In this document: piece by piece, positions 26,067 to 34,312 of the stretch | Layout: each line of letters opens with the position of its first letter | Numbering within the stretch: position 1 is the first letter of the stretch | Assembly: GCA_016786495.1 (NCBI GenBank) | Contig: JAEUUJ010000018.1 | Location: forward strand, 1-64,000 | Reading direction: 5' to 3' | Length of the DNA: 64,000 bases | From: Cyclobacteriaceae bacterium | Lineage (GTDB): Bacteria; Bacteroidota; Bacteroidia; Cytophagales; Cyclobacteriaceae | Program-made: the position numbers and the translations under genes | The notes under the pieces: generated by a model | Databases searched by the model: none | Told to the model about the DNA's origin: nothing | What the model saw: only the letters and a program-made list of their open reading frames with translations

Positions 26067-28574
26067 CTACTCTGCCTCCGAAGCATTCCGGCTGTGAATC
26101 CTGATCTTGCTTAGATCGATCTCCTCATCTTCCTGCTCGCCATAGAAACTTGAATCGAAATCATCAATCAGCAGTTCACCCTTCTTACCCTTCGGTCGGT
26201 CGAACGTCATGATCAAAGCGGGCAACAGAATCAGGTTCGTGAACATAGAAATTACCAGTGTAGTAGACGTTAGCAGCCCCAGAGCAATCGTTCCGCCAAA
26301 CGAAGAGAATGCGAAAATGATGAAGCCCGCAAACAACACAATGGATGTGTAGATGATGCTCTTGCCGGTTTCCAGAATACTTTCACTTACAGCCACCGGG
26401 ATAAAGAAATTGTTCGATAAGATTTCCTGGCGATACTTCGCGAGGAACCGGATTGAGTTATCGACCGAAATTCCGAACGTGATGGAGAAGATCAGTGCTG
26501 TGCTCGCTTTCAGCGGAATGTTAAAATAGCCCATCAGTCCGGCTGTGATCATCAGTGCCAGTAAATTCGGAATCAGCGAAATGATAATCATCCGGACATT
26601 CGCAAAGAGAATCGCCATCGATAATGTGATCAGGATGAACGCCAGCAGCAAACTCTCCTGAAGGTTGGCAATCAGAAACTTGTTTCCTTTGATAAAGATT
26701 TTGGTCGATCCGGTGATTTGGGTAACAACCGAATCTTTGCCTGCAGGCACAAAAATTTCTTTCATTCGCGGTTCGATCACATTATTCACCAGCGAGTCCA
26801 GACGCGTTGAGCCGATGTCGGCAATTTGCGTGGAGATGCGAACGGTTGTAAAAGTTGAATCGACAAAGGAATTGAGCACCCCGCGTGTAGCCTGCCGCGA
26901 AACGGAATCCGGTTTAGGGGATGTGATCGAATCAGGCTTCGACCAACTGGTATTTTGCTTGAACAGCGAACTGTTCTTAACATATCCCATCAGGAAAGCG
27001 CCCTGATTTTTTGTGGGCAGTTTGTATTGACGCGGATTGCCATTGTAGAATGCCTGGTTCAGACCTTTAACAAAACTTACCACCGACACCGGCCGCGACA
27101 TCAGTGGAATGGAATCCAGGAATGATTCAAACTCTTCGATTTGGCCCAGGTTTCGTACATCCAGTACCGGGCGTTTCTTTTTGGTGATGAACTGAACGAC
27201 AATTTCGAGCGGCATCACCCCGCTGAAGTTCTGTTCAAAAAACTGAAGGTCTTTTTTCACCTGGCTTTCTTCCGGAACGTCATCGGCCATAAACGAAACC
27301 GATCGCAATTGCATCATTCCATAAACCGAAAATAACACGAGCAATAAAGACGTGGCATAAATACCCGGGCGGTTTCGGTGAACGGAAAGATCAATGAGCT
27401 CCAGAAATTTGTTGAGGATGCGGAAGTTCAGGTGTTTCAAGTGGCGTTCGTTCGGAACAGGCAGCCATGAGAACACGCTCGGGATCATCACCAGGCAAAC
27501 AAAGAACAGCGCGAGGATGTTAATGCCGGCCACGATTCCAAATTCGCGGAGGATGGTAATGTCGGTTGCCAAAAGCGTAAGGAAACCGATGGCCACCGTA
27601 AGATTCGTCAGGAACATGGCTAATCCCATCTTCTTGACTACCGCCAGAATGGCTTCGTGTTTTTCTTTTGTTTTCTGGAATTCGAGGTGATACTTATTTA
27701 ACAGATAGATCGCGTTCGTAATTCCGATCGTCACAATCACGGGTGGAATAAGCCCGGTTAGTAACGTGATTTTATAGCCGAACAAGGCCAGGGTTCCCAA
27801 CGTCCAGACCACCAGAACTCCAATGATGATCATGGAGAATAATACGGCCCGGAACGAGCGGAAGAACAACAACATGATGAGACCGGTAACAACCGCAGAC
27901 GCGATCAGGAAGATGTTCATTTCCTTGCGCACGGAATTTGCCACTACGGTGCGCATGAACGGCAGTCCGGCATACCGTAGTTTAATTTTGGTTCGACTTT
28001 CAAAACGCGTTCCCGCAGCCACAAGCGAGTCGGTCATCGCCTCACGCGCCTTGCTGTTCATCACTTCTTTTTTAATGGCCACCAGCATCATCATGGCGCC
28101 ATTGCTCGTGTTGATGATTTGGCCTGAATAAATTTTTTGATCCAGCGCAACCTGCAGCAAACTGTCCAGTTCGTGTTGAGCGCTTACACGCTCGGGAAAT
28201 ATGTTGCGGAAGTAGAAGTTCTTTTGTGCGGTGTCCTTAACAATCATTTTCAGATTGGGCAGGGAGATAACTTCGGTAACTCCGTTTATCTTTTTGATTT
28301 CGTTACCGAAATCGCGGTAAGCCGTAAAATTATCAAGCTGATACACGGAACTGTCTTGCATTCCAATCACAATGATGTTGCCGTCTTCACCGAACTTTTG
28401 CTTGAAGCTGTTGAAATAAATCAGGTCAGGATCTTCCGGTGGAACGGTACGGGCAAAGTCGTAACTCATTACGATTTTGGTCGCTTGCCAACCCATGAAT
28501 GCGGTGATTACAGCGATCACCATCAGGAAGATGAAGCGATACTTGATTATGCTTTCTGCGAGGGAGTTCCACAT
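26067..28574 (-). CDS. RND/MMPL-family transporter
   Basis: This 835-residue protein has two repeats of one helix, a large periplasmic loop (about 40-215 and 415-640) and five further helices, the RND layout. The conserved TVGVAI-like segments appear as IVTIGITNAIYLLNKYH and FSITFGISVDNSIRFLAKY, with sterol-sensing-like helices around them. It resembles the predicted exporters of the MMPL group, which move lipids or hydrophobic compounds out of the inner membrane. No periplasmic adaptor or outer-membrane partner is adjacent. A TAGCTTTG box lies only four bases before the ATG, suggesting a very short mRNA leader. Confidence 0.83.
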   Translation of the reverse strand: MWNSLAESIIKYRFIFLMVIAVITAFMGWQATKIVMSYDFARTVPPEDPDLIYFNSFKQKFGEDGNIIVIGMQDSSVYQLDNFTAYRDFGNEIKKINGVTEVISLPNLKMIVKDTAQKNFYFRNIFPERVSAQHELDSLLQVALDQKIYSGQIINTSNGAMMMLVAIKKEVMNSKAREAMTDSLVAAGTRFESRTKIKLRYAGLPFMRTVVANSVRKEMNIFLIASAVVTGLIMLLFFRSFRAVLFSMIIIGVLVVWTLGTLALFGYKITLLTGLIPPVIVTIGITNAIYLLNKYHLEFQKTKEKHEAILAVVKKMGLAMFLTNLTVAIGFLTLLATDITILREFGIVAGINILALFFVCLVMIPSVFSWLPVPNERHLKHLNFRILNKFLELIDLSVHRNRPGIYATSLLLVLFSVYGMMQLRSVSFMADDVPEESQVKKDLQFFEQNFSGVMPLEIVVQFITKKKRPVLDVRNLGQIEEFESFLDSIPLMSRPVSVVSFVKGLNQAFYNGNPRQYKLPTKNQGAFLMGYVKNSSLFKQNTSWSKPDSITSPKPDSVSRQATRGVLNSFVDSTFTTVRISTQIADIGSTRLDSLVNNVIEPRMKEIFVPAGKDSVVTQITGSTKIFIKGNKFLIANLQESLLLAFILITLSMAILFANVRMIIISLIPNLLALMITAGLMGYFNIPLKASTALIFSITFGISVDNSIRFLAKYRQEILSNNFFIPVAVSESILETGKSIIYTSIVLFAGFIIFAFSSFGGTIALGLLTSTTLVISMFTNLILLPALIMTFDRPKGKKGELLIDDFDSSFYGEQEDEEIDLSKIRIHSRNASEAE

Positions 28575-28770
28575 ACACCAAAGCTAACAATTTTTGGGTT
28601 TTTTGAATGGGCCTGATCAATTGTTAAGCATGCATACTAAATGTTGTTTGCCTTGACCACTCTCACGGTATTTCGCCCGTTAACAAGAAAATCTGCGCAA
28701 CATCATAACCTTATCGCGCACGAGCCGTAAAAGTTCACTACCTGAATTAAATCCCCTTAATTTTTTGAAT

Positions 28771-29910
28771 ATGAAACATGCACTGGCATCTGTGCTTTTA
28801 TTGTCGTTGTTCACCGCGTGTGAAGACAATGAATCAGAGAACAAACCAAACAAACCCGACCCGTTAGTACCCGTAGCGGTTGATTACGCACTTGCGGAAG
28901 GTCAAATCGCGGAAGACAAAGGTTCTTTCCCGATCACCATTAATCTTTCCGCAGCAGCTGAGGCATCGGGCGTTATCGAAGTTACTATCTCCGGTGATGC
29001 CGTATATGGCACACACTTTACGTCTACACCAGCAGCGGTTAATGGAAAAATAACATTGCCGGTTGAAGAAGGCGATACGGAAGCTCAACTGAGCGTAGTG
29101 ATCATTAACAATGCAAAAATGAACGGCCATAAAGCTGCCACATTTTCAATCACAGACGCGACAGGCTCGGTTGTAAAAGGTGAGTCGCTTGCGTTTACAC
29201 TTCGTGTAAAAGATGACGAGTTAATGCAAAAACCTCAGGGCATGGTGAAAGTGGGGTCGTTTGCCAGCCAGGTAAAAAATACCTACGAGTATAACGAGGA
29301 TGGACAGATCACAAAAATTCATTGGGAGTCGAAAAATCCGTTTGGAACAACTACCGGTACAGACGAATATTTTTACGATGGAAATGGAAAAATAACCAAA
29401 ACGATCCGTTTAGGCACTACGCAGGAGACCAATTACATCTGGGAAAACGGCTTGCTGGCGCGCCAGGAACGACTACAGAATGGAGTAGTACTCACGTATC
29501 ACCAGTACGAATATGACGCCAATGGCCATGTTAAAAAGACTGCGAACTTTGTCGGAGATGGTTTGGGTGATTTTAATGTGAGTTCGTATACCGAGTATGC
29601 GTATCACGACGATGGAAATGTTCACGTGCTGACGCTTTATTCTTACGATCCTGTTGACGAGGAGTTCGTGGTATCGACCGTCACCACGTATGACAACTAC
29701 ATTGAAGGAAAAAATCCGACTCCGCTTGAATTGTTCCCCGGCCACTCGATCCAGCACAAACTTCCAACTAACTACAGCCGTACCTCCGCGAGCGGGACAC
29801 AGGCGTATGAGGTTGCGTACGAGTTTTTGGAAGATGGCAATCTCGGCCGGAAAACGGTTACGGGTGCAGCGGCAGATTCTGGTGTGACCACCTACACCTA
29901 CTTCGACTAG
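28771..29910 (+). CDS. Lipoprotein with Calx-beta-like domain and YD-like repeats
   Basis: A lipoprotein signal ends in LFTAC with the lipidated Cys at 17. Residues of about 35-150 look like a Calx-beta/sodium-calcium exchanger beta domain (GTHFTSTPAAVNGKITLPVEEGD and a closing ATFSI strand). The C-terminal 200 residues carry about five repeats of the YD/RHS kind, such as YEYNEDGQITKI, YFYDGNGKITKT, YEYDANGHVKKT and YAYHDDGNVHVL. It is probably surface-exposed or periplasmic; the function is unknown. The ATG at 28771 is chosen over a TTG at 28765. The 196 bases upstream, divergent from the RND gene, contain no other gene. The stop overlaps the convergent dGTPase gene by 4 bases. Confidence 0.7.
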   Translation: MKHALASVLLLSLFTACEDNESENKPNKPDPLVPVAVDYALAEGQIAEDKGSFPITINLSAAAEASGVIEVTISGDAVYGTHFTSTPAAVNGKITLPVEEGDTEAQLSVVIINNAKMNGHKAATFSITDATGSVVKGESLAFTLRVKDDELMQKPQGMVKVGSFASQVKNTYEYNEDGQITKIHWESKNPFGTTTGTDEYFYDGNGKITKTIRLGTTQETNYIWENGLLARQERLQNGVVLTYHQYEYDANGHVKKTANFVGDGLGDFNVSSYTEYAYHDDGNVHVLTLYSYDPVDEEFVVSTVTTYDNYIEGKNPTPLELFPGHSIQHKLPTNYSRTSASGTQAYEVAYEFLEDGNLGRKTVTGAAADSGVTTYTYFD

Positions 29911-31223
29911 AGTTTAATTTTTTTGTACAGACTGATGGCGTACCGGTCGGTAAGACCGGAAACGAAATCAACCACATACCGGGCTGCTGAATAATAATCG
30001 GCAGCCTGTTGTATGTTCTGGCGGATATCTTCCGGGAAAAGCAGCGCCAGGTTTTCATACTTGCGCGATTTCTTCTTTTCGTACAGTTGTAAACCGGCTG
30101 TCAGGAATTCTTCCATCAACCCGGGTAAAACCTGATGACCGGAAGCTTCAATTTCCACTACGTTTCTGGAGCGATAAATTTTTTCCACGGAAATGTCGAT
30201 GATGGCCTTTAATGCATCCTTTGACGTGCACAGATCCGCAAGCGCTTTATTAAACGTGCCGGCAAGAATTTCTTTTTCGCTGTCGAGGAACAGTGTAGAG
30301 CATTCGTCCATCAAGTCACCAATGGCCAGCGCCCGAAGAAATCCGATTTTTTCGGCCTTGCTGTTGAGATGATCAAGCTTACCCAGCTTCGATTTGTTTT
30401 TGGTGATCACGTTTTCACAAAGTGCCTTCGCTTCTTCGTACGAAATCAGGCCCAGGCTGCAACCATCCTCCAGGTCGATGATGCTGTAGCAGATATCGTC
30501 TGCCGCCTCAACCAGATAGGCGAGCGGGTGACGCTCATAAGCATCTTGCACTACGTTGGGTAACCCGAGTGCGGCAGCAACTTCATTGAACGTTGCTTTC
30601 TCGGACTGAAAAAAACCGAATTTCTTCTGACTGCGTTTTGATTTATCGCGCTGCGGAAAATAAGCGGGGCAGGGATATTTCGTAAACGCCCCAAGTGTGG
30701 CAAACGTAAGTTTTAGCCCGTATTGATTTTTATTGAGAATGCGGAAACCCTGTGCGTTACCTTCGAACTTGGTCAGGTCAGTCCACTCAGCCTCGCTCAT
30801 TTTATCTTTTAACGACAGGCCGATGTTGCTTTGTAAGAAGAAATCGGAGATGGCGTCTTCACCCGCATGGCCAAAAGGCGGATTGCCCAGATCGTGCGTG
30901 AGCGAAGCTGCCGCGACAACCGCTCCGAAATCAAACAGCGAATAATCTTTCATCAATTCGGGATGGCGTTGAATGATCACTTCACCAACGCGTTTTCCCA
31001 ACGATCGTCCTACACTGGAAACTTCCAGGCTGTGCGTAAGGCGCGTGTGCACAAAGTCATGCTCAGGGAGCGGGTGCACCTGTGTTTTGTCCTGCAGCTT
31101 GCGAAAGGGGTGCGAGAAAATGATGCGATCGTAATCCTGTTCGAATGCGCTGCGTGAAGCTTCTGAAGAAGCCGATTGCTTTTGGCCGCTTCGTTGTGAC
31201 GACAGGAGGGTTTTCCAATTCAT
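29907..31223 (-). CDS. dgt: deoxyguanosinetriphosphate triphosphohydrolase-like HD protein
   Basis: This HD-superfamily phosphohydrolase removes triphosphate from dGTP (or other dNTPs) and so tunes nucleotide pools. The N-terminus has the dGTPase-specific DYDRIIFSHPFRKLQDKTQVHPL. Metal ligands come from HTRLTHSLEVSSVGR and the HD pair in THDLGNPPFGHAGE. The 438-residue length fits the dgt family. The exact nucleotide preference is not visible. It is a single gene between two convergent or unrelated neighbours. Confidence 0.9.
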   Translation of the reverse strand: MNWKTLLSSQRSGQKQSASSEASRSAFEQDYDRIIFSHPFRKLQDKTQVHPLPEHDFVHTRLTHSLEVSSVGRSLGKRVGEVIIQRHPELMKDYSLFDFGAVVAAASLTHDLGNPPFGHAGEDAISDFFLQSNIGLSLKDKMSEAEWTDLTKFEGNAQGFRILNKNQYGLKLTFATLGAFTKYPCPAYFPQRDKSKRSQKKFGFFQSEKATFNEVAAALGLPNVVQDAYERHPLAYLVEAADDICYSIIDLEDGCSLGLISYEEAKALCENVITKNKSKLGKLDHLNSKAEKIGFLRALAIGDLMDECSTLFLDSEKEILAGTFNKALADLCTSKDALKAIIDISVEKIYRSRNVVEIEASGHQVLPGLMEEFLTAGLQLYEKKKSRKYENLALLFPEDIRQNIQQAADYYSAARYVVDFVSGLTDRYAISLYKKIKL

Positions 31224-31282
31224 GCCGCAAATTAAACAATGCGGATAAATGGTAGATTATTGTTTACCTCAGGATGACAATT

Positions 31283-31313
31283 AAAAAAAAAGAGACGCGG
31301 GTTTTGCGTCTCT
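31283..31313 (-). terminator. Terminator after the scramblase-like gene
   Basis: AGAGACGC (31291-31298) pairs with GCGTCTCT (31306-31313) around a 7-base loop. Eight A at 31283-31290 give a U tract on the minus strand. It ends the glyS/zincin/scramblase transcript. Confidence 0.82.
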
Positions 31314-31337
31314 ACTGTGTGTTATTCCGGTTGTCAA

Positions 31338-31928
31338 TTATTCTTTCAATACCAAATCGATGCACATCACCGCGGCAAGAATGAGAACCCGCAACGGATG
31401 ATCGGAAGGCACCTCTGAACTGATTTCCAGCACGTAGTTATCCGCAGAAGTGAACAACTCTTTGCCCAGTCCGCTCCATTTCTTGGTAACGGCCGCGAAA
31501 TCTTTTCCATCGTTGGAAACAAACTTGAATTCCCAGCTCGTCCATTTTCCGCGCAGCATACACAAGGGGCGTTCGCTGGCATCCAGGACCTCAAACTTTC
31601 CGCCAATGCTGAAGAACTTCTGCTTGAATTTTCCCACCAGCATGTTGTTTGAATCCAGCACGTCAACGGTTGACAGAAATAACGAAACTCCACGCTTAAC
31701 GGTGAACAACGTGTTTCCATTCATGTCTTTTACGTGCATGTTAAAAGGAGTCATGCGCTTGTAATCGGTGAACCGGAACATTTTCGTGAAGAAACCGAGG
31801 TTCTCTTCCTCGCATTGCAATACTTGCTGCTTGGTTTCCGGATCAAAAATGTCGAAGCTGTTGGCAGCCTTAAACATTTTCACATGTTCTTTAACGAAAA
31901 AAAGGTTTTTGTTAAGCGCGGGATGCAT
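31338..31928 (-). CDS. Phospholipid scramblase/LURP-like (tubby-fold) protein
   Basis: This 196-residue protein resembles the bacterial branch of the phospholipid scramblase family, a tubby-like beta barrel. Features are VKMFKAANSFDIFDPET, paired strands with TPFNMHVKDMNGN and FKQKFFSIGGKFEVLDA, and a hydrophobic C-terminal segment (VLILAAVMCIDLVL). Bacterial members have no proven role; binding of lipid or of another ligand is possible. The start ATG overlaps the zincin gene by 17 bases, which suggests translational coupling. A strong terminator follows. Confidence 0.7.
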   Translation of the reverse strand: MHPALNKNLFFVKEHVKMFKAANSFDIFDPETKQQVLQCEEENLGFFTKMFRFTDYKRMTPFNMHVKDMNGNTLFTVKRGVSLFLSTVDVLDSNNMLVGKFKQKFFSIGGKFEVLDASERPLCMLRGKWTSWEFKFVSNDGKDFAAVTKKWSGLGKELFTSADNYVLEISSEVPSDHPLRVLILAAVMCIDLVLKE

Positions 31929-32733
31929 AGAGTTTTATAGGGTCTTGTTTAAATAAGTTTACCATGGTGGTGTAAAGATCAGGAAGTGCAGCGCTGAATT
32001 GAACAGGGCGCTCGAAAAAATTTTCGACTGCTACCGCGAAAAATTCTTCATCGTTCGTGAGCGCATAGCGCCTGAAGAAATGCTCTTCCCCGGAGGTTTG
32101 CATGTTTGCTTTTGTAACGGCTGCCATCACTTCGTATGCCTCCAAAGCCTCCGCCTCAAAGATTTCGTAATCGAACATCTTGTTTTCCAGCCAAAGTGCA
32201 TGCGCCAGTTCATGCATCAGCAGGTTTATCCCGTCAGCGTTGTTGGCGAATCCGGAATTCAGGCTGTTCCACGAAAGCACAATGTACCCGGCACCCGGAT
32301 TGGTTTCGCCTTTGTGATATTGACCGGTGATGGGTGAATAATATTTGTCGGGATAAATGATGATTTTATGAAAGGCATCGTAGCAGTCTTCCGAGAGAAA
32401 CAGCGAAATCTGTGACGCGCACGAGGCGATCAGGTATCGGGCTGCGTTATAGTTAATGAGTTGTGTAGTCTTAAACTGGCGAAAGCTGATCTCGGTGGAG
32501 GTGATGAAATAATACACGCGCCACTCAAAACGCTTGCGCTCCTCGGGCGTGAGTGCCTTGTAATAGACGTTAATCGGTTTCAGCCCCGGCGTTAACGGAA
32601 CCAGGTACTTTGGGAAATAGTAAAAGAGAAGCTTTTTATACCACCGTTGTTCGCGGATAACCGGTAATGCAACGAAGGAGGACAAAAGCAGCATGGCGAA
32701 CAGAATTGTCCAGAACTGCTCGCTTTTTTCCAT
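31912..32733 (-). CDS. MtfA-like membrane-anchored zinc peptidase
   Basis: This 273-residue protein has an N-terminal transmembrane helix (about 8-27) and a soluble zincin domain. The zinc motif is LLMHELAHALWLEN with H174, E175 and H178, and a second acidic ligand probably comes from EEFFAVAVENFFERP about 65 residues later. This pattern matches the MtfA family, whose E. coli member is a zinc aminopeptidase that also binds the repressor Mlc. Here the protein is anchored to the membrane, so a link to Mlc is not implied. It lies 3 bases after glyS. Confidence 0.8.
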   Translation of the reverse strand: MEKSEQFWTILFAMLLLSSFVALPVIREQRWYKKLLFYYFPKYLVPLTPGLKPINVYYKALTPEERKRFEWRVYYFITSTEISFRQFKTTQLINYNAARYLIASCASQISLFLSEDCYDAFHKIIIYPDKYYSPITGQYHKGETNPGAGYIVLSWNSLNSGFANNADGINLLMHELAHALWLENKMFDYEIFEAEALEAYEVMAAVTKANMQTSGEEHFFRRYALTNDEEFFAVAVENFFERPVQFSAALPDLYTTMVNLFKQDPIKLYASRA

Positions 32734-32736
32734 GCA

Positions 32737-34278
32737 TTAGATCTGTTTAAGCAAATTATTAATTGAACACGCTGCCGATAATTTTGCATTCAACTCACTT
32801 GCCTTCACACGCTCCTGCTTCATCGTATCACGGTCGCGAATCGTTACGGTATTGTCTTCCAGTGTTTGATGATCAACGGTAACGCAGTACGGTGTTCCGA
32901 TGGCATCCTGCCTGCGATAGCGTTTACCGATCGCATCCTTCTCTTCGTAGAAACAGCGAACATCAAACTTCAGGCTGTTCATGATTTCCATCGCTTTTTC
33001 AGGCAGACCGTCTTTTTTCATTAACGGCAGGATAGCCACTTTATTGGGTGCCAAAGCTGCCGGAATCCGCAACACTACACGCTCGCTTCCGTCTTCCAGT
33101 TTTTCTTCTTTGTAAGAAGATGACAGCACGGAAAGGAACATGCGATCCAATCCGACAGAAGTTTCTACCACATACGGAATGTAGTTCTGGTTTTCTTCCG
33201 GATCGAAATACTGAAGTTTCTTGCCTGAAAATTTCTCGTGACTCTTTAAGTCAAAGTCGGTGCGTGAGTGAATTCCTTCAAGCTCGCGGAAACCCATCGG
33301 GAAATTAAACTGAATGTCGCACGCAGCGTTGGCGTAGTGCGCCAGGTTGAGGTGATCGTGGTAGCGGTAATTCCCGTTACCCAACCCGAGTGCCTGGTGC
33401 CACTTTAATCTTTTCTCCTTCCAGTATTCGTACCACTTCATTTCCTCGCCCGGCTTCACGAAGAATTGCATCTCCATCTGTTCGAACTCGCGCATGCGGA
33501 AAATGAACTGGCGGGCCACGATCTCATTTCTAAATGCTTTTCCAATCTGGGCAATCCCGAAAGGAATTTTCATGCGGCCGGTTTTCTGTACGTTCAGGAA
33601 GTTTACAAAAATACCCTGTGCCGTTTCAGGCCGCAGGTAGATTTTGTTAGCATCATCGGCTACAGAACCCATTTCGGTTGAGAACATCAGGTTGAACTGA
33701 CGAACGTCTGTCCAGTTTTTAGTTCCGGAAATCGGGTCAGCAATTTCAAGATCAACCACCAGTTGCTTCATGGCCTCCATATTGTTGGTTGCCATGGCTT
33801 CCTTCAGCCGATTGTTGATGTCATCAATTTTCTTTTGATACTCGACTACGCGGGCGTTGGTGCTTACGAACATGGCCCGGTCGAAGTTTTCGAAACGCTT
33901 GGCAGCCTTCTCTACTTCCTTTTCAATCTTTTCTTCCAGTTTTTCGATCACGCCTTCGATCAACTGGTCGGCCCGATACCGTTTTTTCGAATCTTTGTTG
34001 TCGATCATCGGGTCGTTGAAGGCATCTACGTGCCCGGAAGCCTTCCACGTTGTAGGGTGCATGAAGATGGCCGCATCAATACCCACGATGTTGTCGTGCA
34101 TCATGGTCATGAACTTCCACCAGTATTCTTTAATATTATTTTTCAGCTCGGCACCGTTCTGACCGTAGTCGTACACTGCGCTGAGACCGTCATAAATTTC
34201 ACTGCTGGGAAAAATAAAGCCGTACTCTTTCGAGTGGGCAATCACATTCTTAAAAAGGTTGTCTTCCGAATTCGCCAT
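32737..34278 (-). CDS. glyS: glycine-tRNA ligase, dimeric type
   Basis: This is a class II glycyl-tRNA synthetase of the alpha2 (eukaryote/Thermus-like) type, a single 513-residue chain with no separate GlyQ. It shows FIFPSSEIYDGLSAVYDYG, IDAAIFMHPTTWKASGHVDAF, the motif 2 region IGKAFRNEIVARQFIFRMREFEQMEMQ split by a short loop, SVGLDRMFL, and a C-terminal anticodon-binding domain from about residue 400. The ATG at 34278 (MANSEDN) is used because the upstream TTG at 34287 lies in a TATCTTTG promoter box. It leads an operon with the zincin and scramblase-like genes. Confidence 0.95.
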   Translation of the reverse strand: MANSEDNLFKNVIAHSKEYGFIFPSSEIYDGLSAVYDYGQNGAELKNNIKEYWWKFMTMMHDNIVGIDAAIFMHPTTWKASGHVDAFNDPMIDNKDSKKRYRADQLIEGVIEKLEEKIEKEVEKAAKRFENFDRAMFVSTNARVVEYQKKIDDINNRLKEAMATNNMEAMKQLVVDLEIADPISGTKNWTDVRQFNLMFSTEMGSVADDANKIYLRPETAQGIFVNFLNVQKTGRMKIPFGIAQIGKAFRNEIVARQFIFRMREFEQMEMQFFVKPGEEMKWYEYWKEKRLKWHQALGLGNGNYRYHDHLNLAHYANAACDIQFNFPMGFRELEGIHSRTDFDLKSHEKFSGKKLQYFDPEENQNYIPYVVETSVGLDRMFLSVLSSSYKEEKLEDGSERVVLRIPAALAPNKVAILPLMKKDGLPEKAMEIMNSLKFDVRCFYEEKDAIGKRYRRQDAIGTPYCVTVDHQTLEDNTVTIRDRDTMKQERVKASELNAKLSAACSINNLLKQI

Positions 34279-34284
34279 AAGGCG

Positions 34285-34292
34285 CAAAGATA
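34285..34292 (-). promoter_or_regulatory. glyS promoter -7 box
   Basis: On the minus strand this is TATCTTTG, ending six bases before the glyS ATG. An exact TAnnTTTG box this close implies a leaderless or nearly leaderless mRNA. No good -33 TTTG is visible. Confidence 0.45.
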
Positions 34293-34312
34293 ATCATCTT
34301 GCCCGAATCCAC

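Noticed and set aside
28575-28770. Possible small RNA or tRNA in the widest intergenic gap
   Set aside because: No cloverleaf, T-loop sequence or strong hairpin is visible; it looks like a plain divergent promoter region.
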